From Leptospira bourretii (GTDB taxonomy: Bacteria > Spirochaetota > Leptospiria > Leptospirales > Leptospiraceae): a stretch of 64,000 bases of DNA. Made by a program: the position numbers and the translations under genes. The notes beneath the pieces are model-generated. The model ran no database searches. It worked only from the letters and a program-made list of their open reading frames with translations, and had not been told where the DNA came from. Below, piece after piece: positions 27,929 to 39,831 of the stretch. Location: the NCBI RefSeq assembly GCF_004770145.1, contig NZ_RQFW01000016.1:248001-312000 (forward strand). Direction: 5' to 3'. Numbering within the stretch: position 1 is the stretch's first letter; each line of letters opens with the position of its first letter.

Positions 27929-29485
27929 ATGTTGTTTTTGAAACGAAACCTAATATCCTTTTACATTCTCTCTTTTGTTTTTTTTCTTTTTGCCGTTTAT
28001 CAAACTTTCAAGTGGAAGTGGATCTGCGATGACGCATATATTAGTTTTGTTTACGCAAGAAATTTGTATGAAGGCTCAGGACTTGTATTTAATTTAGGAG
28101 AAAGGGTAGAGGGTTATACAAACTTCCTTTGGACTCTTATCCTTTCCCTAGGGTATTTTTTAAAACTAGAACCTCAATTTCTTTCTCTATTCCTTGGGAT
28201 TTTCTTTTATTTAATGACTCTTTTGGTTTTCTTTTATGAAGAGAATCGTATCTCCTTCGGCAAAATTTATCCCCTCCTTTTGGTGCATTTGGCATTATTT
28301 TTTCACCTTCATATCTTTGCCACTTCGGGATTAGAAACTTCCCTTTTTACATTTTTAGTCTGTTTCGGGTTTCTTTTGTGGGAAAAGGAAAGTGACTTTC
28401 TTTTTTTACTTTTTTTCCTTTCCGCACTCGTTCGTCCCGAAGGAGCACTTTTTTTATCCATTGCCTCCCTTGATTGGCTCTATCGAAGGAGAAGTGGGAA
28501 ACCCATTGTATTCTGTATTTTGTTTTTAGGATTTTTATGTTTTCGTTTTTTTTATTATGGAGATTTCCTTCCGAATACTTTTTACGCAAAAGGAAATAAG
28601 GGAGCCTATTTTTCCCAAGGGATTTATTATCTTCTTTATTTCTTAAAGTCCTATCCTCTTTATTTTTTCGTATTTGTTCTTTGTGGAATTCAAATGTATA
28701 AGACCTTTTTGGATCGAAAAGAATATCGATTCCTTCTTTCCTCAGTTGTTTTATACATCCTATATGTTTTGTATGTGGGTGGAGATTTTATGGGGATTCG
28801 ATTTTGGATTCCCATTTTACCCTATCTCTCCTATTTGGCATTTCGAAAAATTCATGAATGGGATATGGATTCTCAAATTGAATCTCAAAAAAAAACATTA
28901 TTTTTTCGATTCTATGCAAAAAACCAAATCCTTGTGGCATTTTTATTTATTTTATCAACAGCAGTATACACTGATCCTCTAAAAATAAAAGGAACAAGGA
29001 TTCCTGATTGGCATGGAATCGTCGAAGAACGAATGTTTTATGAGGATCATTTGATTCGAACTTCTGGCTATGATATAGATGCACTTTCAGATTTCCGTGT
29101 AGCCTTTTTTGGTGCGCAGGCTCATTTTATTTATTATCTAAGACCTTTATTTGCCTTTGAAGCGGAATCAGGTTTAACAGATCGGGAATTTGCAAAAAAG
29201 AAAGTTAGAACTCGGGGAAGGATTGGCCACGAAAGTGAATTGGAGTTAAAAGATTTACTCGACAGAAAGATCGAGATCTTACTCGACAATCGACTCCATG
29301 GATTTACTTTTCCTCATATCGAATATACTTGGAGAAATATTCCGATCAAATTTTATCTTTTATCTTATAACCCAGAAAAAATGGAATCCCTCTGTGAACG
29401 TAAACATTGGAATTGTTCTGATTTATTCCAAACATTTCAGAAGAATCATTGGGACAGAACCAAACCAAAATCTTTTGTGGAGTAA
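27929..29485 (+). CDS. GT-C-type membrane glycosyltransferase
   Basis: This is a predicted polytopic inner-membrane protein of 518 residues with about nine to ten hydrophobic helices and a C-terminal soluble part. After the first helix the loop carries Asp34-Asp35 within CDDAYISFVYARNLYEG. It continues GLVFNLGERVEGYTNFLWT, a pattern of AftB/ArnT-like GT-C enzymes that use polyprenyl-phosphate sugars. YYGDFLPNTFYAKG and RPEGALF are also typical. The acceptor is unknown; an envelope glycan is likely. It follows the kinase-like gene by 3 nt and precedes pgeF by 1 nt. Confidence 0.75.
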   Translation: MLFLKRNLISFYILSFVFFLFAVYQTFKWKWICDDAYISFVYARNLYEGSGLVFNLGERVEGYTNFLWTLILSLGYFLKLEPQFLSLFLGIFFYLMTLLVFFYEENRISFGKIYPLLLVHLALFFHLHIFATSGLETSLFTFLVCFGFLLWEKESDFLFLLFFLSALVRPEGALFLSIASLDWLYRRRSGKPIVFCILFLGFLCFRFFYYGDFLPNTFYAKGNKGAYFSQGIYYLLYFLKSYPLYFFVFVLCGIQMYKTFLDRKEYRFLLSSVVLYILYVLYVGGDFMGIRFWIPILPYLSYLAFRKIHEWDMDSQIESQKKTLFFRFYAKNQILVAFLFILSTAVYTDPLKIKGTRIPDWHGIVEERMFYEDHLIRTSGYDIDALSDFRVAFFGAQAHFIYYLRPLFAFEAESGLTDREFAKKKVRTRGRIGHESELELKDLLDRKIEILLDNRLHGFTFPHIEYTWRNIPIKFYLLSYNPEKMESLCERKHWNCSDLFQTFQKNHWDRTKPKSFVE

Positions 29486-29486
29486 A

Positions 29487-30236
29487 ATGGAATACTACAA
29501 TAGGGAAATCGCTGTTTCTTACGGGAAAATCAAATTGGGAACGGCCGGCAAACTAAGTTTAGTTGGATTAAAGGAACTTTATCCCTCCTACCCTAAAGAT
29601 CCACAATCTTGGAAAGATTATACAGAAGATTGGGCAGAGAAGGAATGGACACACAAATCGCCAAATATTGTGACCCTCAATCAAATCCATGGTGATTCTA
29701 TCCATCAAGTCAGTACAGATTCACTTGGAGAAGAGGCAAAATCGAACTTCATTTGGGAAGGGGATGGGTTATATACTGAATTACCGAATCAATTGCTTGT
29801 GGTTCGCACAGCAGATTGTGTTCCTGTATTTTTATATTCCACTAAACGACCGTTTGTTGCCATCATTCATTCTGGATGGAAGGGCGCAAACCTTGGCATT
29901 ACAGAACGAATGTTGGAAAGAGCCATCGACATTGGTTATGCGCAAGATGAGCTTTATATGGAAATTGGTCCTTATATCCAAGGATCTGATTATGAAGTTG
30001 GAATTGACGTTGCCAATTTTTTCTCTGAGATAGGGGAAGAGGTGTGCTTCCCCAAGGGAAACGAGAAGTTTTTACTAGATGTGGGACTTGCGATAGAGAA
30101 GAGGGTAAAAGAAAAATTTCCGAGTTTAGGTGGAATCAAAAATTCCCATATCAATGTTTACAAAAGCCCTCTTTACTTTAGCCATAGAACTAAAGAAGAA
30201 GGCCGGAATTTAAATTTTATACTTTGGGAATCTTAA
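29487..30236 (+). CDS. pgeF: Polyphenol-oxidase/laccase-domain protein, PgeF family
   Basis: This 249-residue cytoplasmic protein belongs to the YfiH/PgeF (DUF152) family. In E. coli the family removes wrongly incorporated residues from peptidoglycan precursors; other members have been called polyphenol oxidases or purine nucleoside phosphorylases. The metal-site elements are present: His in LNQIHGD, Cys in RTADCVP and His in IHSGWKGA, with IGPYIQGSDYEV. I chose ATG 29487 because it follows GGAG right after the upstream gene. A longer frame from 29298 overlaps the GT-C gene and is not supported. The 3' end overlaps the convergent receiver gene by 20 nt. Confidence 0.85.
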   Translation: MEYYNREIAVSYGKIKLGTAGKLSLVGLKELYPSYPKDPQSWKDYTEDWAEKEWTHKSPNIVTLNQIHGDSIHQVSTDSLGEEAKSNFIWEGDGLYTELPNQLLVVRTADCVPVFLYSTKRPFVAIIHSGWKGANLGITERMLERAIDIGYAQDELYMEIGPYIQGSDYEVGIDVANFFSEIGEEVCFPKGNEKFLLDVGLAIEKRVKEKFPSLGGIKNSHINVYKSPLYFSHRTKEEGRNLNFILWES

Positions 30237-30627
30237 GTAAAGTTTCCTTAATTTTTTCTAGGATTTTTTCTCGTTTGATAGGTTTGACAATATAATCCAT
30301 CGCGCCATTTTCGAGAAGTGCCTTGATCACTGAAGGTGTGTTTTCTTCGGAGATAAAAAGAATCCTTGGAAGAACTCCCATTTCTTTCATGTCCCAGAAA
30401 GCAGCATAACCATCGACCTCAGGTAAAAAAATCTCAATGGTCACAAGATCAATCTGTTGGCGATTGTCTTTGTACATTTGCAAAAGTTCTTTTCCCGTTT
30501 CGGCAACTCCTATGATTTTGAAACCTTCCGATTCCAAAATTTGTTGGAGTTGTTTTGATTGGAATTTGGAATTCTCAGCAATGAGAATTTGGTAAGGTCT
30601 GCCTGTCGGTCCGATGCCTGTTTGCAT
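30217..30627 (-). CDS. Stand-alone atypical receiver domain (Glu at the phosphoacceptor site)
   Basis: This 136-residue protein is a single CheY-like receiver. The position of the phosphoacceptor Asp is Glu65 (DLVTIEIFLPEVDG). The acidic pair is Glu18-Asn19 instead of Asp-Asp. Ser93 and Lys115 (DYIVKP) are retained. Such a site is unlikely to be phosphorylated in the usual way; Glu often mimics the phosphorylated state. It has no output domain. It is the last gene of the operon pgm-argD-leuB-receiver, 17 nt after leuB. Confidence 0.85.
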   Translation of the reverse strand: MQTGIGPTGRPYQILIAENSKFQSKQLQQILESEGFKIIGVAETGKELLQMYKDNRQQIDLVTIEIFLPEVDGYAAFWDMKEMGVLPRILFISEENTPSVIKALLENGAMDYIVKPIKREKILEKIKETLLKIPKV

Positions 30628-30644
30628 AATAGTTCTTCCGTAGT

Positions 30645-32934
<2,290 letters not shown>

Positions 32935-32938
<4 letters not shown>

Positions 32939-34689
32939 TTTAGACCTGCTAATTGTAAAAACTCTGTTTCTGCCCTAGAGATTTCTTGTCCGAGAGAATC
33001 CCAAAGTCCTGAGATTTCTGATTGTTTTTTCGGTTTTTTTAGAGAAGCAAAGGAAGAATACACTTTTACCTTTGGTTCGGTTCCCGAAGGACGAATGGTC
33101 AGTTTGGCATTTCCTTCTAGTTCCACTTGGATGACATTGGATTTTGGCATTCCTTTGAACATAGAGGCCTTAGCTTTTCCATCCGCTTTTTGTGTTTCGT
33201 AATCAAGGGCTCCGACAACCTTTCTTCCACCAATGATTTTCCCAATTAAGTTTTCCGACCGAAGTGTCTCGATGGATTTTTTAATTTTGTCTTGGCCAGA
33301 ACTTCCTTCTAAAGTAAGTGAATACAAACTTTCACGATACAATCCGTATTTCAAATAGATAGCATCCAAGTAAGAAAGGAGGTCACCTTTTTCTGCAAGG
33401 ATTTCTACAAAAAGTAAAGCACTCGAGAGAGAATCTTTGTCCCGAACAAAGGGTACTGGCAAATATCCATAGGATTCCTCACCACCAAACAAGAAGATAT
33501 TGTTCTTCTTTTTATCAATTTGTTTCATCTCTTCTGCAATATATTTAAATCCAGTGAGTACGTTTTTGATTTTGATTCCATTTTTTTTGGCAATCGCTTC
33601 TTGTAAGTCCGTAGTCACAATGGTTTTTACCAAATGATAGGTTTTGGTTTTCGATTTTTTTCGTTCCGATAGGTATGCTGCCATAATGGAACCAATTTGG
33701 TTTCCATTTAGGTATTCATATTCTCCATCGGGCCGGCGAACTCCCACACCCAGTCTATCCGCATCTGGATCTGTGGCAATGAAAGTGGCAGCCTTTTTCT
33801 TTTTGGCGTGAAACTCACATAAGGCGAGAGCTTCTTTTTCTTCAGGATTAGGATATTTTACAGTTGGAAATTCCCCATCTGGTTTTTTTTGTTCAGGAAC
33901 TAAAAATACAGATTTGTATCCAAAGAAATTTAACATTTCTTTCATATAATCTCCACCAGTTCCATGTAACGGTGAATATACGATCCCCAGATCATTTCTT
34001 GTTTTGGGTTTGACCGAAGATAGAATTCCTGCTTGTTTTAAATCCTTTAAGTAGGTTTTGAAAACAACTGGTCCTACCGGTTTTACGAATTTTTTATAAT
34101 CTTTATCTGTTTTACTGACAAGGGGAATGGTCGACCAATCGTTTATCCCACTAATCCTTCCTATGATGAGAGAATCATCCGGGGGAACCAGTTGTCCTCC
34201 ATCCGCAAGATAGGCTTTGAATCCATTATATTCTGGTGGGTTATGCGAAGCAGTGATGACAATCCCACCACTGGCTTTGTAATAACGGATGGCATAAGAA
34301 AGAAGTGGGGTAGGTGTCACTTTCGGAAAAATAAAAACTTTTACTCCCAGTCTGGCACCAATGCCTGCAGAGAGTTCTGCAAATTCTTTAGAGAGTCTTC
34401 TCGAATCGTAAGCAATGACAATCGATGGATCTTTTTGTGTATCTCGTAAGTAACTGATAAAACCAAGGGCAGCACGACCCACCGTATAGAGGTTCATCTT
34501 GCCGATTCCATTTCCAATTTTCCCCCGAATTCCTCCCGTTCCAAATGTAAGGGGGACAGCATAGGAATCTACGAGTTCGGAGCTCTTTCCTTCCTTCCAA
34601 TCTTCGTAAGCCTTTTTGGCTTCATTCTGGATTTCCGATGAAAAAGGTGATTTCGTCCAAGATAGGATATTGTCTTCTGGTTTCAACAT
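32935..34689 (-). CDS. Phosphoglucomutase/phosphomannomutase family protein
   Basis: This is an alpha-D-phosphohexomutase of 584 residues, the long form seen in phosphoglucomutases of the PgcA type. The phosphoserine loop is TASHNPPEYNG (Ser near 148), the metal loop DPDADRLGV is near 308, the sugar loop GGEESYG is near 401, and the C-terminal phosphate-binding RPSGTEPKVKVY is present. It interconverts sugar 1- and 6-phosphates. It heads the leftward operon with argD, leuB and the atypical receiver. Confidence 0.93.
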
Positions 34690-34735
34690 AGCTTACATAC
34701 TAGTCTTTTGAAGCTAAGTAGTCTGGAAATCAATT

Positions 34736-35824
34736 TTGGAACCTAGAGAATTTTTCATTGAAGATCGATTGGAACGATTTCGCTTAAAGGCATTTTGCAA
34801 TTTAGGTGAAAGTGGGCTTGGTTTTTTTCGTTTAGAAGAAGTGCTAGGGATGGCAAATATTTCTTTTTCTGACCTTCTCGACCTTCCCATGAACGATGCA
34901 CCGAACCAAGGTTCCCTGGAACTGCGCCGTGCTATCGCCAACCTCTATCCCGGAGTTTCACCCGAACAGGTGCTTGTCACAACAGGAACTGGTGAGGCCT
35001 TGTACTTAGCATTTCATATGATGGTAAAACCCAAAACCAAGGTGGCACTCATTTGGCCCGCCTTCCAAGCTCTCTATGAAATTCCAAAAATGCTAGGTGC
35101 CGAAATCATCCCAGTCCCACATGAATCTGCATTCCTTGCCTCTACTTGGAAAGAAATTGAAGCTGATCTTTATATCCTTAACCATCCTCACAATCCTACA
35201 GGAAAAACTTTTCCAGATGCCGAATGGGAGAAACTCCTCAGTTGGTTTCGGGAAAAAAAGAAACTAGTTCTTTTTGATGAACACTATCGTTTTTTACCGG
35301 GAGAGGGTTCTCTTGGAAAAACGGGAGTGGATCCCAATCATTCTTTTTATGGAACAGGTTCCTTTACCAAATGTTTTGGAGTCACAGGTCTTAGGGTCGG
35401 ATGGCTTGTCGCAAAAGAATCTTTTGTACAAAGGGCACGTTCTTTTAAAGACTACTTAACTCATACTGTTTCCCCCATATCCGAAAAAATTGCCCTTGGA
35501 CTTTTGGAAAACAAAGAATCGTTTTTACCTGGGATCCAAACACGGGTGAGAAACAATATTGTTAAGTTTACTTCCCAATGGAAGGAACTCCCCCATGCCA
35601 AAGACTTTACGACACCAAAAGGGGGACTTGTGGGTTGGCTTATGTTAGAGCCGAGTATATCTTCTGAAGCATATGCCGATAGGCTTTTTGAAAAAACAGG
35701 TGTATTTGTTTTGCCTGGATCTAATTTTGAAGAAGAAGGTTTCCTTCGGATTGGATTTGGGGAAACGGAAGAGCGAATGGCAGAAGGCCTAAAGCGATGG
35801 AGTGAATGTACGGATCTCATTTAA
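34736..35824 (+). CDS. Class I/II PLP-dependent aminotransferase
   Basis: This is a fold-type I aminotransferase of 362 residues. Features are QGSLELRRAIANLYPG, VTTGTGEALYLAF, NHPHNPTGKTF, LVLFDEHYR and the PLP lysine in GSFTKCFGVTGLRVGW near 212. The substrate is not readable; it resembles the broad Asp/aromatic group. The start is TTG 34736 with a weak CTGGA upstream; no ATG is available before the conserved region. It is divergent from the mutase and overlaps the next gene by 19 nt. Confidence 0.85.
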   Translation: MEPREFFIEDRLERFRLKAFCNLGESGLGFFRLEEVLGMANISFSDLLDLPMNDAPNQGSLELRRAIANLYPGVSPEQVLVTTGTGEALYLAFHMMVKPKTKVALIWPAFQALYEIPKMLGAEIIPVPHESAFLASTWKEIEADLYILNHPHNPTGKTFPDAEWEKLLSWFREKKKLVLFDEHYRFLPGEGSLGKTGVDPNHSFYGTGSFTKCFGVTGLRVGWLVAKESFVQRARSFKDYLTHTVSPISEKIALGLLENKESFLPGIQTRVRNNIVKFTSQWKELPHAKDFTTPKGGLVGWLMLEPSISSEAYADRLFEKTGVFVLPGSNFEEEGFLRIGFGETEERMAEGLKRWSECTDLI

Positions 35825-36564
35825 AGTCTAGTTTACAATTGTTTCCAGGAATTGGTGAAAAAAAAGAGAAACAACTGTTTGGTGTTGGAGTATATGATTG
35901 GGCATCTCTCCTCCAATACCAAAATCAAAAAAACGATCCGCTGCTTCCTTCTGTTTCCATTTTAGAGGAACGAAGAGAAGAATTAGAACACGAACTATCC
36001 GAAGCCAATTTTTCTTTTTTTACCAATGAACTTCCAAGCCTTGAATACTGGAGGCTTTGGCAAAACTTCCCTGAACGATTTTGTTTTTTAGACATTGAGA
36101 CCACAGGAATCTCCGAATCCTCTGTCACCACGGTTGTGAGTCTCTATCAAGACAAACGGATGTTAACGTTTGAAAGAGGAAAGGACTTAGAATTTCTTTT
36201 TGATTCCATTTCTCCAGAAGATATTCTTGTGACTTACAATGGGAAAAGATTTGATGTTCCCTTTTTAGAAAGGGAATTTCGTTATCGCGTCAGCAATCCC
36301 CAACTTGATTTGATGAATCTTTTGCATTCTATTGGAATCAAAGGGGGATTAAAAAAATCAGAAGTGATTCTTGGTCTTGTTCGTCCAGAAGAGATTGCAG
36401 GGATGGATGGAAGGCAAGCCCCTTTGTTATGGTTTGAATACCAAAGAACAAATAACAAAGAAGCTTTGGAAAAACTAATTGCTTACAACAGAGAAGATAC
36501 TAAAAACTTGGAAATTGTTTTGGAAAAAACGATTGATCGCCTAACAGAAAATCGATTGTTTTAG
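35806..36564 (+). CDS. DEDD-type exonuclease with N-terminal helix-hairpin-helix (YprB-like)
   Basis: This 252-residue protein has an N-terminal HhH-like element (LFPGIGEKKEKQLFGVGVYDWASLL). An RNase H-fold exonuclease domain follows: FLDIETTG (DxE), VTYNGKRFDVPFLE, LDLMNLL and the final YNREDTKNL (D-x3-D region). These are the DEDD catalytic acids of the YprB/RNase_H_2 family. Nucleic-acid substrate is unknown. It overlaps the upstream aminotransferase by 19 nt and the convergent CBS gene by 4 nt. Confidence 0.82.
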   Translation: MYGSHLKSSLQLFPGIGEKKEKQLFGVGVYDWASLLQYQNQKNDPLLPSVSILEERREELEHELSEANFSFFTNELPSLEYWRLWQNFPERFCFLDIETTGISESSVTTVVSLYQDKRMLTFERGKDLEFLFDSISPEDILVTYNGKRFDVPFLEREFRYRVSNPQLDLMNLLHSIGIKGGLKKSEVILGLVRPEEIAGMDGRQAPLLWFEYQRTNNKEALEKLIAYNREDTKNLEIVLEKTIDRLTENRLF

Positions 36565-36992
36565 TGTGGCCCGTACATATACTCTCTGAGTATACTCATT
36601 TCTGCCTGTGTCCTGGTCAGTTTGGTTTTGACTGCGTCTCCAATGGAGATAAGACCAATGATTTTATCACCGTCAAGCACTGGCATATGGCGGAAACGTT
36701 TGGTGATCATATTATTTAAGATATCATCCACGTCTTCATCGGGTCCAGCCACGGTGAGTTGTGTTGTCATTACATCTTTTAACTTGATTTTGTCTAGGTT
36801 GGCATGGTCTTTGGCAACCACTCGCATCAAATCTCGTTCCGTAAAGATTCCTACCAATTTTCCTTGGAAGGTAACAATCAGAGATCCTACTTTCGCACCC
36901 ACCATCATTTGGGTGGCTTCCAATACATTTCTATCTTCTTCGATGGAAAGAACAGAGGACGCTTTGTCTTTTAGAATATCTTTTACGGACAT
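36561..36992 (-). CDS. Two-CBS-domain protein
   Basis: This 143-residue protein consists of a tandem CBS pair: VKDILKDKASSVLSIEEDRNVLEATQMM with GIFTERDLMR, then LKDVMTTQLTVAGPDEDV with RHMPVLDGDKIIGLISIGDAV. CBS pairs bind adenosyl nucleotides and act as energy or ligand sensors. There is no attached catalytic domain. It is a single-gene unit converging with the exonuclease; the ribosome-binding site before the ATG is weak. Confidence 0.9.
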   Translation of the reverse strand: MSVKDILKDKASSVLSIEEDRNVLEATQMMVGAKVGSLIVTFQGKLVGIFTERDLMRVVAKDHANLDKIKLKDVMTTQLTVAGPDEDVDDILNNMITKRFRHMPVLDGDKIIGLISIGDAVKTKLTRTQAEMSILREYMYGPH

Positions 36993-37066
36993 GTCTCAAG
37001 GTTTATAGGAATTCTAACTAGATAGCAAGAAATTTTTAAGATGGTGGGGAAAGGGAAACGGGTTTT

Positions 37067-37139
<73 letters not shown>

Positions 37140-37148
37140 GTTTCTTTA

Positions 37149-37222
37149 TGGGCCTGACAAGACTTGAACTTGTGACCCCTCGCTTATCAAGCGAGTGCTC
37201 TAACCAACTGAGCTACAGGCCC
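37149..37222 (-). tRNA. tRNA-Ile(GAU)
   Basis: The acceptor stem is GGGCCTG with CAGGCCC. The anticodon arm is CTCGC-TTGATAA-GCGAG with anticodon GAT, and the T loop is GTTCAAGTC. CCA is not encoded. The Ile-Ala pair usually lies in rRNA operon spacers, but no rRNA is present here. Confidence 0.97.
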
Positions 37223-37302
37223 GGGATACGAACAGTATTTTTCGAGAGGGGTCTATGGGCAATCTTTTTTTAAGATAATTTTAAGAAAGAAATCTGAAAA
37301 AT

Positions 37303-38475
37303 TTAGAGTGAAATTTCTAATATCAGATCATCTAACAAGAGTAATGCCTGTGGTTTCCATTGAAAGATTTCATTTTCAATCGAACATAAACCTTTTTTTT
37401 CCCAACCTTCAATGGTTCTTAAGTATTTGGATTTTGATTTTGTATCCAAATACGTTTCTATAAAATCCAAATACCGAAAAGGAGAAAAGAGCCGAAATAA
37501 GGTAAGACTCAGTTCTGTAGAAGGATCGATTTTTTCATACTTAGTGGATGTTTCTTTTCTCTGATAGAGAGTAGCATTTCTTGGATTGCCATACCTATGC
37601 CCTGCAATCATCCCATGCGCTCCCGGACCAATCCCCAAATAGGGTTCATAAGTCCAATACTTCAAATTGTGTAAGGATTCAAATCCTGGTTTGGCATAAT
37701 TGGAGACCTCATACCAAAGGTATCCCTGTTCTTTTAAAATGTTGGGTAACTGTGTGAGGATTTCTGATTGGAGGTTTTCTTCAGGTTCCGACTTTTTATG
37801 GTCTGTCACATCACGAGAATACTGGGTTCCTTTTTCTAAAGTTAAGGAATACAAACTCAAATGGGGAAGGCCCGCTTTTAAAAATAGATCTAAATCTGAT
37901 AAAAAAGATTCTTTTGCGACACCGGGAATTCCATACATCAAATCGATTCCCACTCGTTTGATGGGAGATTTGGAAAGCACATCCACAAGAGAATGGTAAC
38001 GATCTTCATCATAATGACGACCGAGGAATTCGAGTCCCTTTTTTTCTAAGGTTTGGACACCGACATTCACTCGGTTGATCCCGATGGAATGGTAATTCGC
38101 AAGGAGTTCTGAACTTAAATCTTCTGGGTTTACTTCGATGGAAATCTCTGGGTTTTCCGAAAAAGAAAACTCGGAACGTAAAAAATCTAAAAGGTTTTTC
38201 CAATGTTCAGGTGATGCTTTCGAGGGAGTTCCTCCACCAAAAAATACAGTATCGATGGTGCGTTTTTTAATTTCAGGAAAATGTGAGATCCTATCTAAAA
38301 TTTCTTTTTGGTATGATTGGAAAAGAGACTGTTCATCGTTAGCTGGTGCGGCTCCAATCCCCTCTGAATAAAAATCACAATAATCGCATTTTTTAAAACA
38401 GTAGGGGAAGTGGACATAGACTCCCAAATAGGAATTTCGGACTTGCCAGATAGATTGTTTGTCTGCTATTTTCAT
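37303..38475 (-). CDS. hemW: Radical-SAM heme chaperone HemW (HemN-like)
   Basis: This 390-residue radical SAM protein has the cluster motif C26-x3-C30-x2-C33 (YCFKKCDYC) followed by Asp, without the fourth Cys of true coproporphyrinogen oxidases. It also has FFGGGTPS, EVNPEDLS, VQTLEKKGLEFLGR and the HemW-type segment NLKYWTYEPYLGIGPGAHG. HemW is considered a heme chaperone rather than an oxidase. Its ATG (38473-38475) shares bases with the divergent downstream gene start, in a CATG tetramer. Confidence 0.9.
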   Translation of the reverse strand: MKIADKQSIWQVRNSYLGVYVHFPYCFKKCDYCDFYSEGIGAAPANDEQSLFQSYQKEILDRISHFPEIKKRTIDTVFFGGGTPSKASPEHWKNLLDFLRSEFSFSENPEISIEVNPEDLSSELLANYHSIGINRVNVGVQTLEKKGLEFLGRHYDEDRYHSLVDVLSKSPIKRVGIDLMYGIPGVAKESFLSDLDLFLKAGLPHLSLYSLTLEKGTQYSRDVTDHKKSEPEENLQSEILTQLPNILKEQGYLWYEVSNYAKPGFESLHNLKYWTYEPYLGIGPGAHGMIAGHRYGNPRNATLYQRKETSTKYEKIDPSTELSLTLFRLFSPFRYLDFIETYLDTKSKSKYLRTIEGWEKKGLCSIENEIFQWKPQALLLLDDLILEISL

Positions 38476-38962
38476 GAGTATGAAAGGGTTTTGGATGGTT
38501 ATTCTATTTTTGGGAATCTCTACCTTTTCGATCCTTTCACAGACAGTTGTAGAACCAAATCAAAAGTTTGTTTGGGAGACTTTTTCTTTTGTTTTTCCCG
38601 AACCTGTGGTGGTAAAATTAGAATCTACCACAAACAAAAAACTCACCGTTTATCCTGCCAAACGAGATGGATTTTTTATGGTGGTACGAACACTTCCTTG
38701 GAACGAACCATTAATGGACAAATTTCTTTGGAAAGAATCCGTTTTTACTCGGGGAATTGAACCCAAAGAAATCCAAAAGACTTTTGGGAAACTCAACTTC
38801 CAAGTTTTCCAGGCCGACCAAATTCGTAACCAAAATGCCCTTCGCAACCAAGTTTGGATTAGCCTGGATACCAAACCTGCATTGTGGATCTGGATCCAAT
38901 GGAAAAGTGATCGTAAAGACCTTACCGACTTCTTTGAATCCAACCTGTTTCTTTCGCTTTAA
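38474..38962 (+). CDS. Secreted protein of unknown function
   Basis: This is a predicted periplasmic protein of about 162 residues. The signal peptide is MSMKGFWMVILFLGISTFSILSQT, cut after TFSILS or so. The mature part is beta-rich and Trp-rich (FVWETFSFVFPEP, ALWIWIQWKSD), with no recognised motif. ATG 38474 and ATG 38480 are both possible; neither has a clear ribosome-binding site. It is divergent from hemW and their start codons overlap. Confidence 0.7.
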   Translation: MSMKGFWMVILFLGISTFSILSQTVVEPNQKFVWETFSFVFPEPVVVKLESTTNKKLTVYPAKRDGFFMVVRTLPWNEPLMDKFLWKESVFTRGIEPKEIQKTFGKLNFQVFQADQIRNQNALRNQVWISLDTKPALWIWIQWKSDRKDLTDFFESNLFLSL

Positions 38963-39023
38963 CGTCTAATCTTTTGTTTTATGCTTGTCTCTACTTATTT
39001 CCTCGAAAGATTGGAAGTCAGTG

Positions 39024-39097
39024 GGGCCTATAGCTCAGTTGGTTAGAGCAGCAGACTCATAATCTGCGGGTCGAAGGTTCGAGCCCTTCTGGGCCCA
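39024..39097 (+). tRNA. tRNA with CAU anticodon (Met, elongator type)
   Basis: The acceptor stem is GGGCCTA with TGGGCCC, plus discriminator A. The anticodon arm is GCAGA-CTCATAA-TCTGC, anticodon CAT, and the T arm is GGTTCGAGCC. The acceptor stem begins with a G-C pair, unlike an initiator tRNA. A lysidine-modified Ile2 tRNA cannot be excluded. Confidence 0.92.
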
Positions 39098-39123
39098 CAA
39101 AACAGGAAAGGTAACGATATTCT

Positions 39124-39699
39124 ATGGAGTTTTATGAAGTAAAAATCTCTGATATCAGCCTGACCAATGTGGGTTTTGCTGTATTCCTGCGTCCGAAAGA
39201 TTCGGAAGACAAACGTGTGGTTCCCATTTTCATCGGACCACTGGAAACTCATTCCATCACCACAGTCATTGATGGAACAAAACCCCCAAGACCAATGACA
39301 CATGACCTTATGTTGTACATGTTGACTTCTCTTGGTGCCACAGTTCTCAAAATCACCATCGAAGAAATCATCGATAGTACGTTTTATGCCAAAATCCAAC
39401 TCCGTAAAGACGAAGAGATCATCACATTGGATGCAAGGCCTTCTGATTCGATTGCCCTTGCCTTAAGGGCCAACGCTCCCATCTATATCGCTAAATCTGT
39501 GTTAGACGAAACTGGGATTATTATGAAAGAAGATGAAATCCAAGGGGATAGTATTTCTTCTGAGAAAAAAATCCAAGCTCTGCCAAAATCAAATCTTCAA
39601 ATTCTAGAAGAAACTTTGGAGAACGCTTTAAAAACAGAAGATTACGAAACAGCAGCAAAGATCAGAGACCAAATCAAAAAGCTCATCGAAAATAGTTGA
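39124..39699 (+). CDS. Bifunctional nuclease (BFN/DUF151) with C-terminal UVR motif
   Basis: The N-terminal ~130 residues are a BFN domain (VVPIFIGPLETHSITTVIDG, RPMTHDLMLYMLTSLGATV, LDARPSDSIALALRANAPIY). Plant homologues have DNase/RNase activity. The C-terminal 40 residues form a UvrB/UvrC-like helical hairpin (LENALKTEDYETAAKIRDQIKKL). The role is unclear; a nuclease or partner-binding adaptor is likely. It follows the tRNA by 26 nt. Confidence 0.88.
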   Translation: MEFYEVKISDISLTNVGFAVFLRPKDSEDKRVVPIFIGPLETHSITTVIDGTKPPRPMTHDLMLYMLTSLGATVLKITIEEIIDSTFYAKIQLRKDEEIITLDARPSDSIALALRANAPIYIAKSVLDETGIIMKEDEIQGDSISSEKKIQALPKSNLQILEETLENALKTEDYETAAKIRDQIKKLIENS

Positions 39700-39831
39700 C
39701 CTTTCGTTCTTCTCTTAACTATGTCACATAGAAAATCCGTACATTCGAATTTTTTAATTGTAATCCCATATCGATTTTCCTAAACTTAGATTCCAAAAAT
39801 AGGTGCGTTCGCCCTTCGATAGGAAAGTTGT

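Noticed and set aside
29298..29486. Extension of pgeF into the GT-C gene
   Set aside because: The ATG at 29487 follows a ribosome-binding site and begins the conserved region; the extension only reflects a lack of stops.
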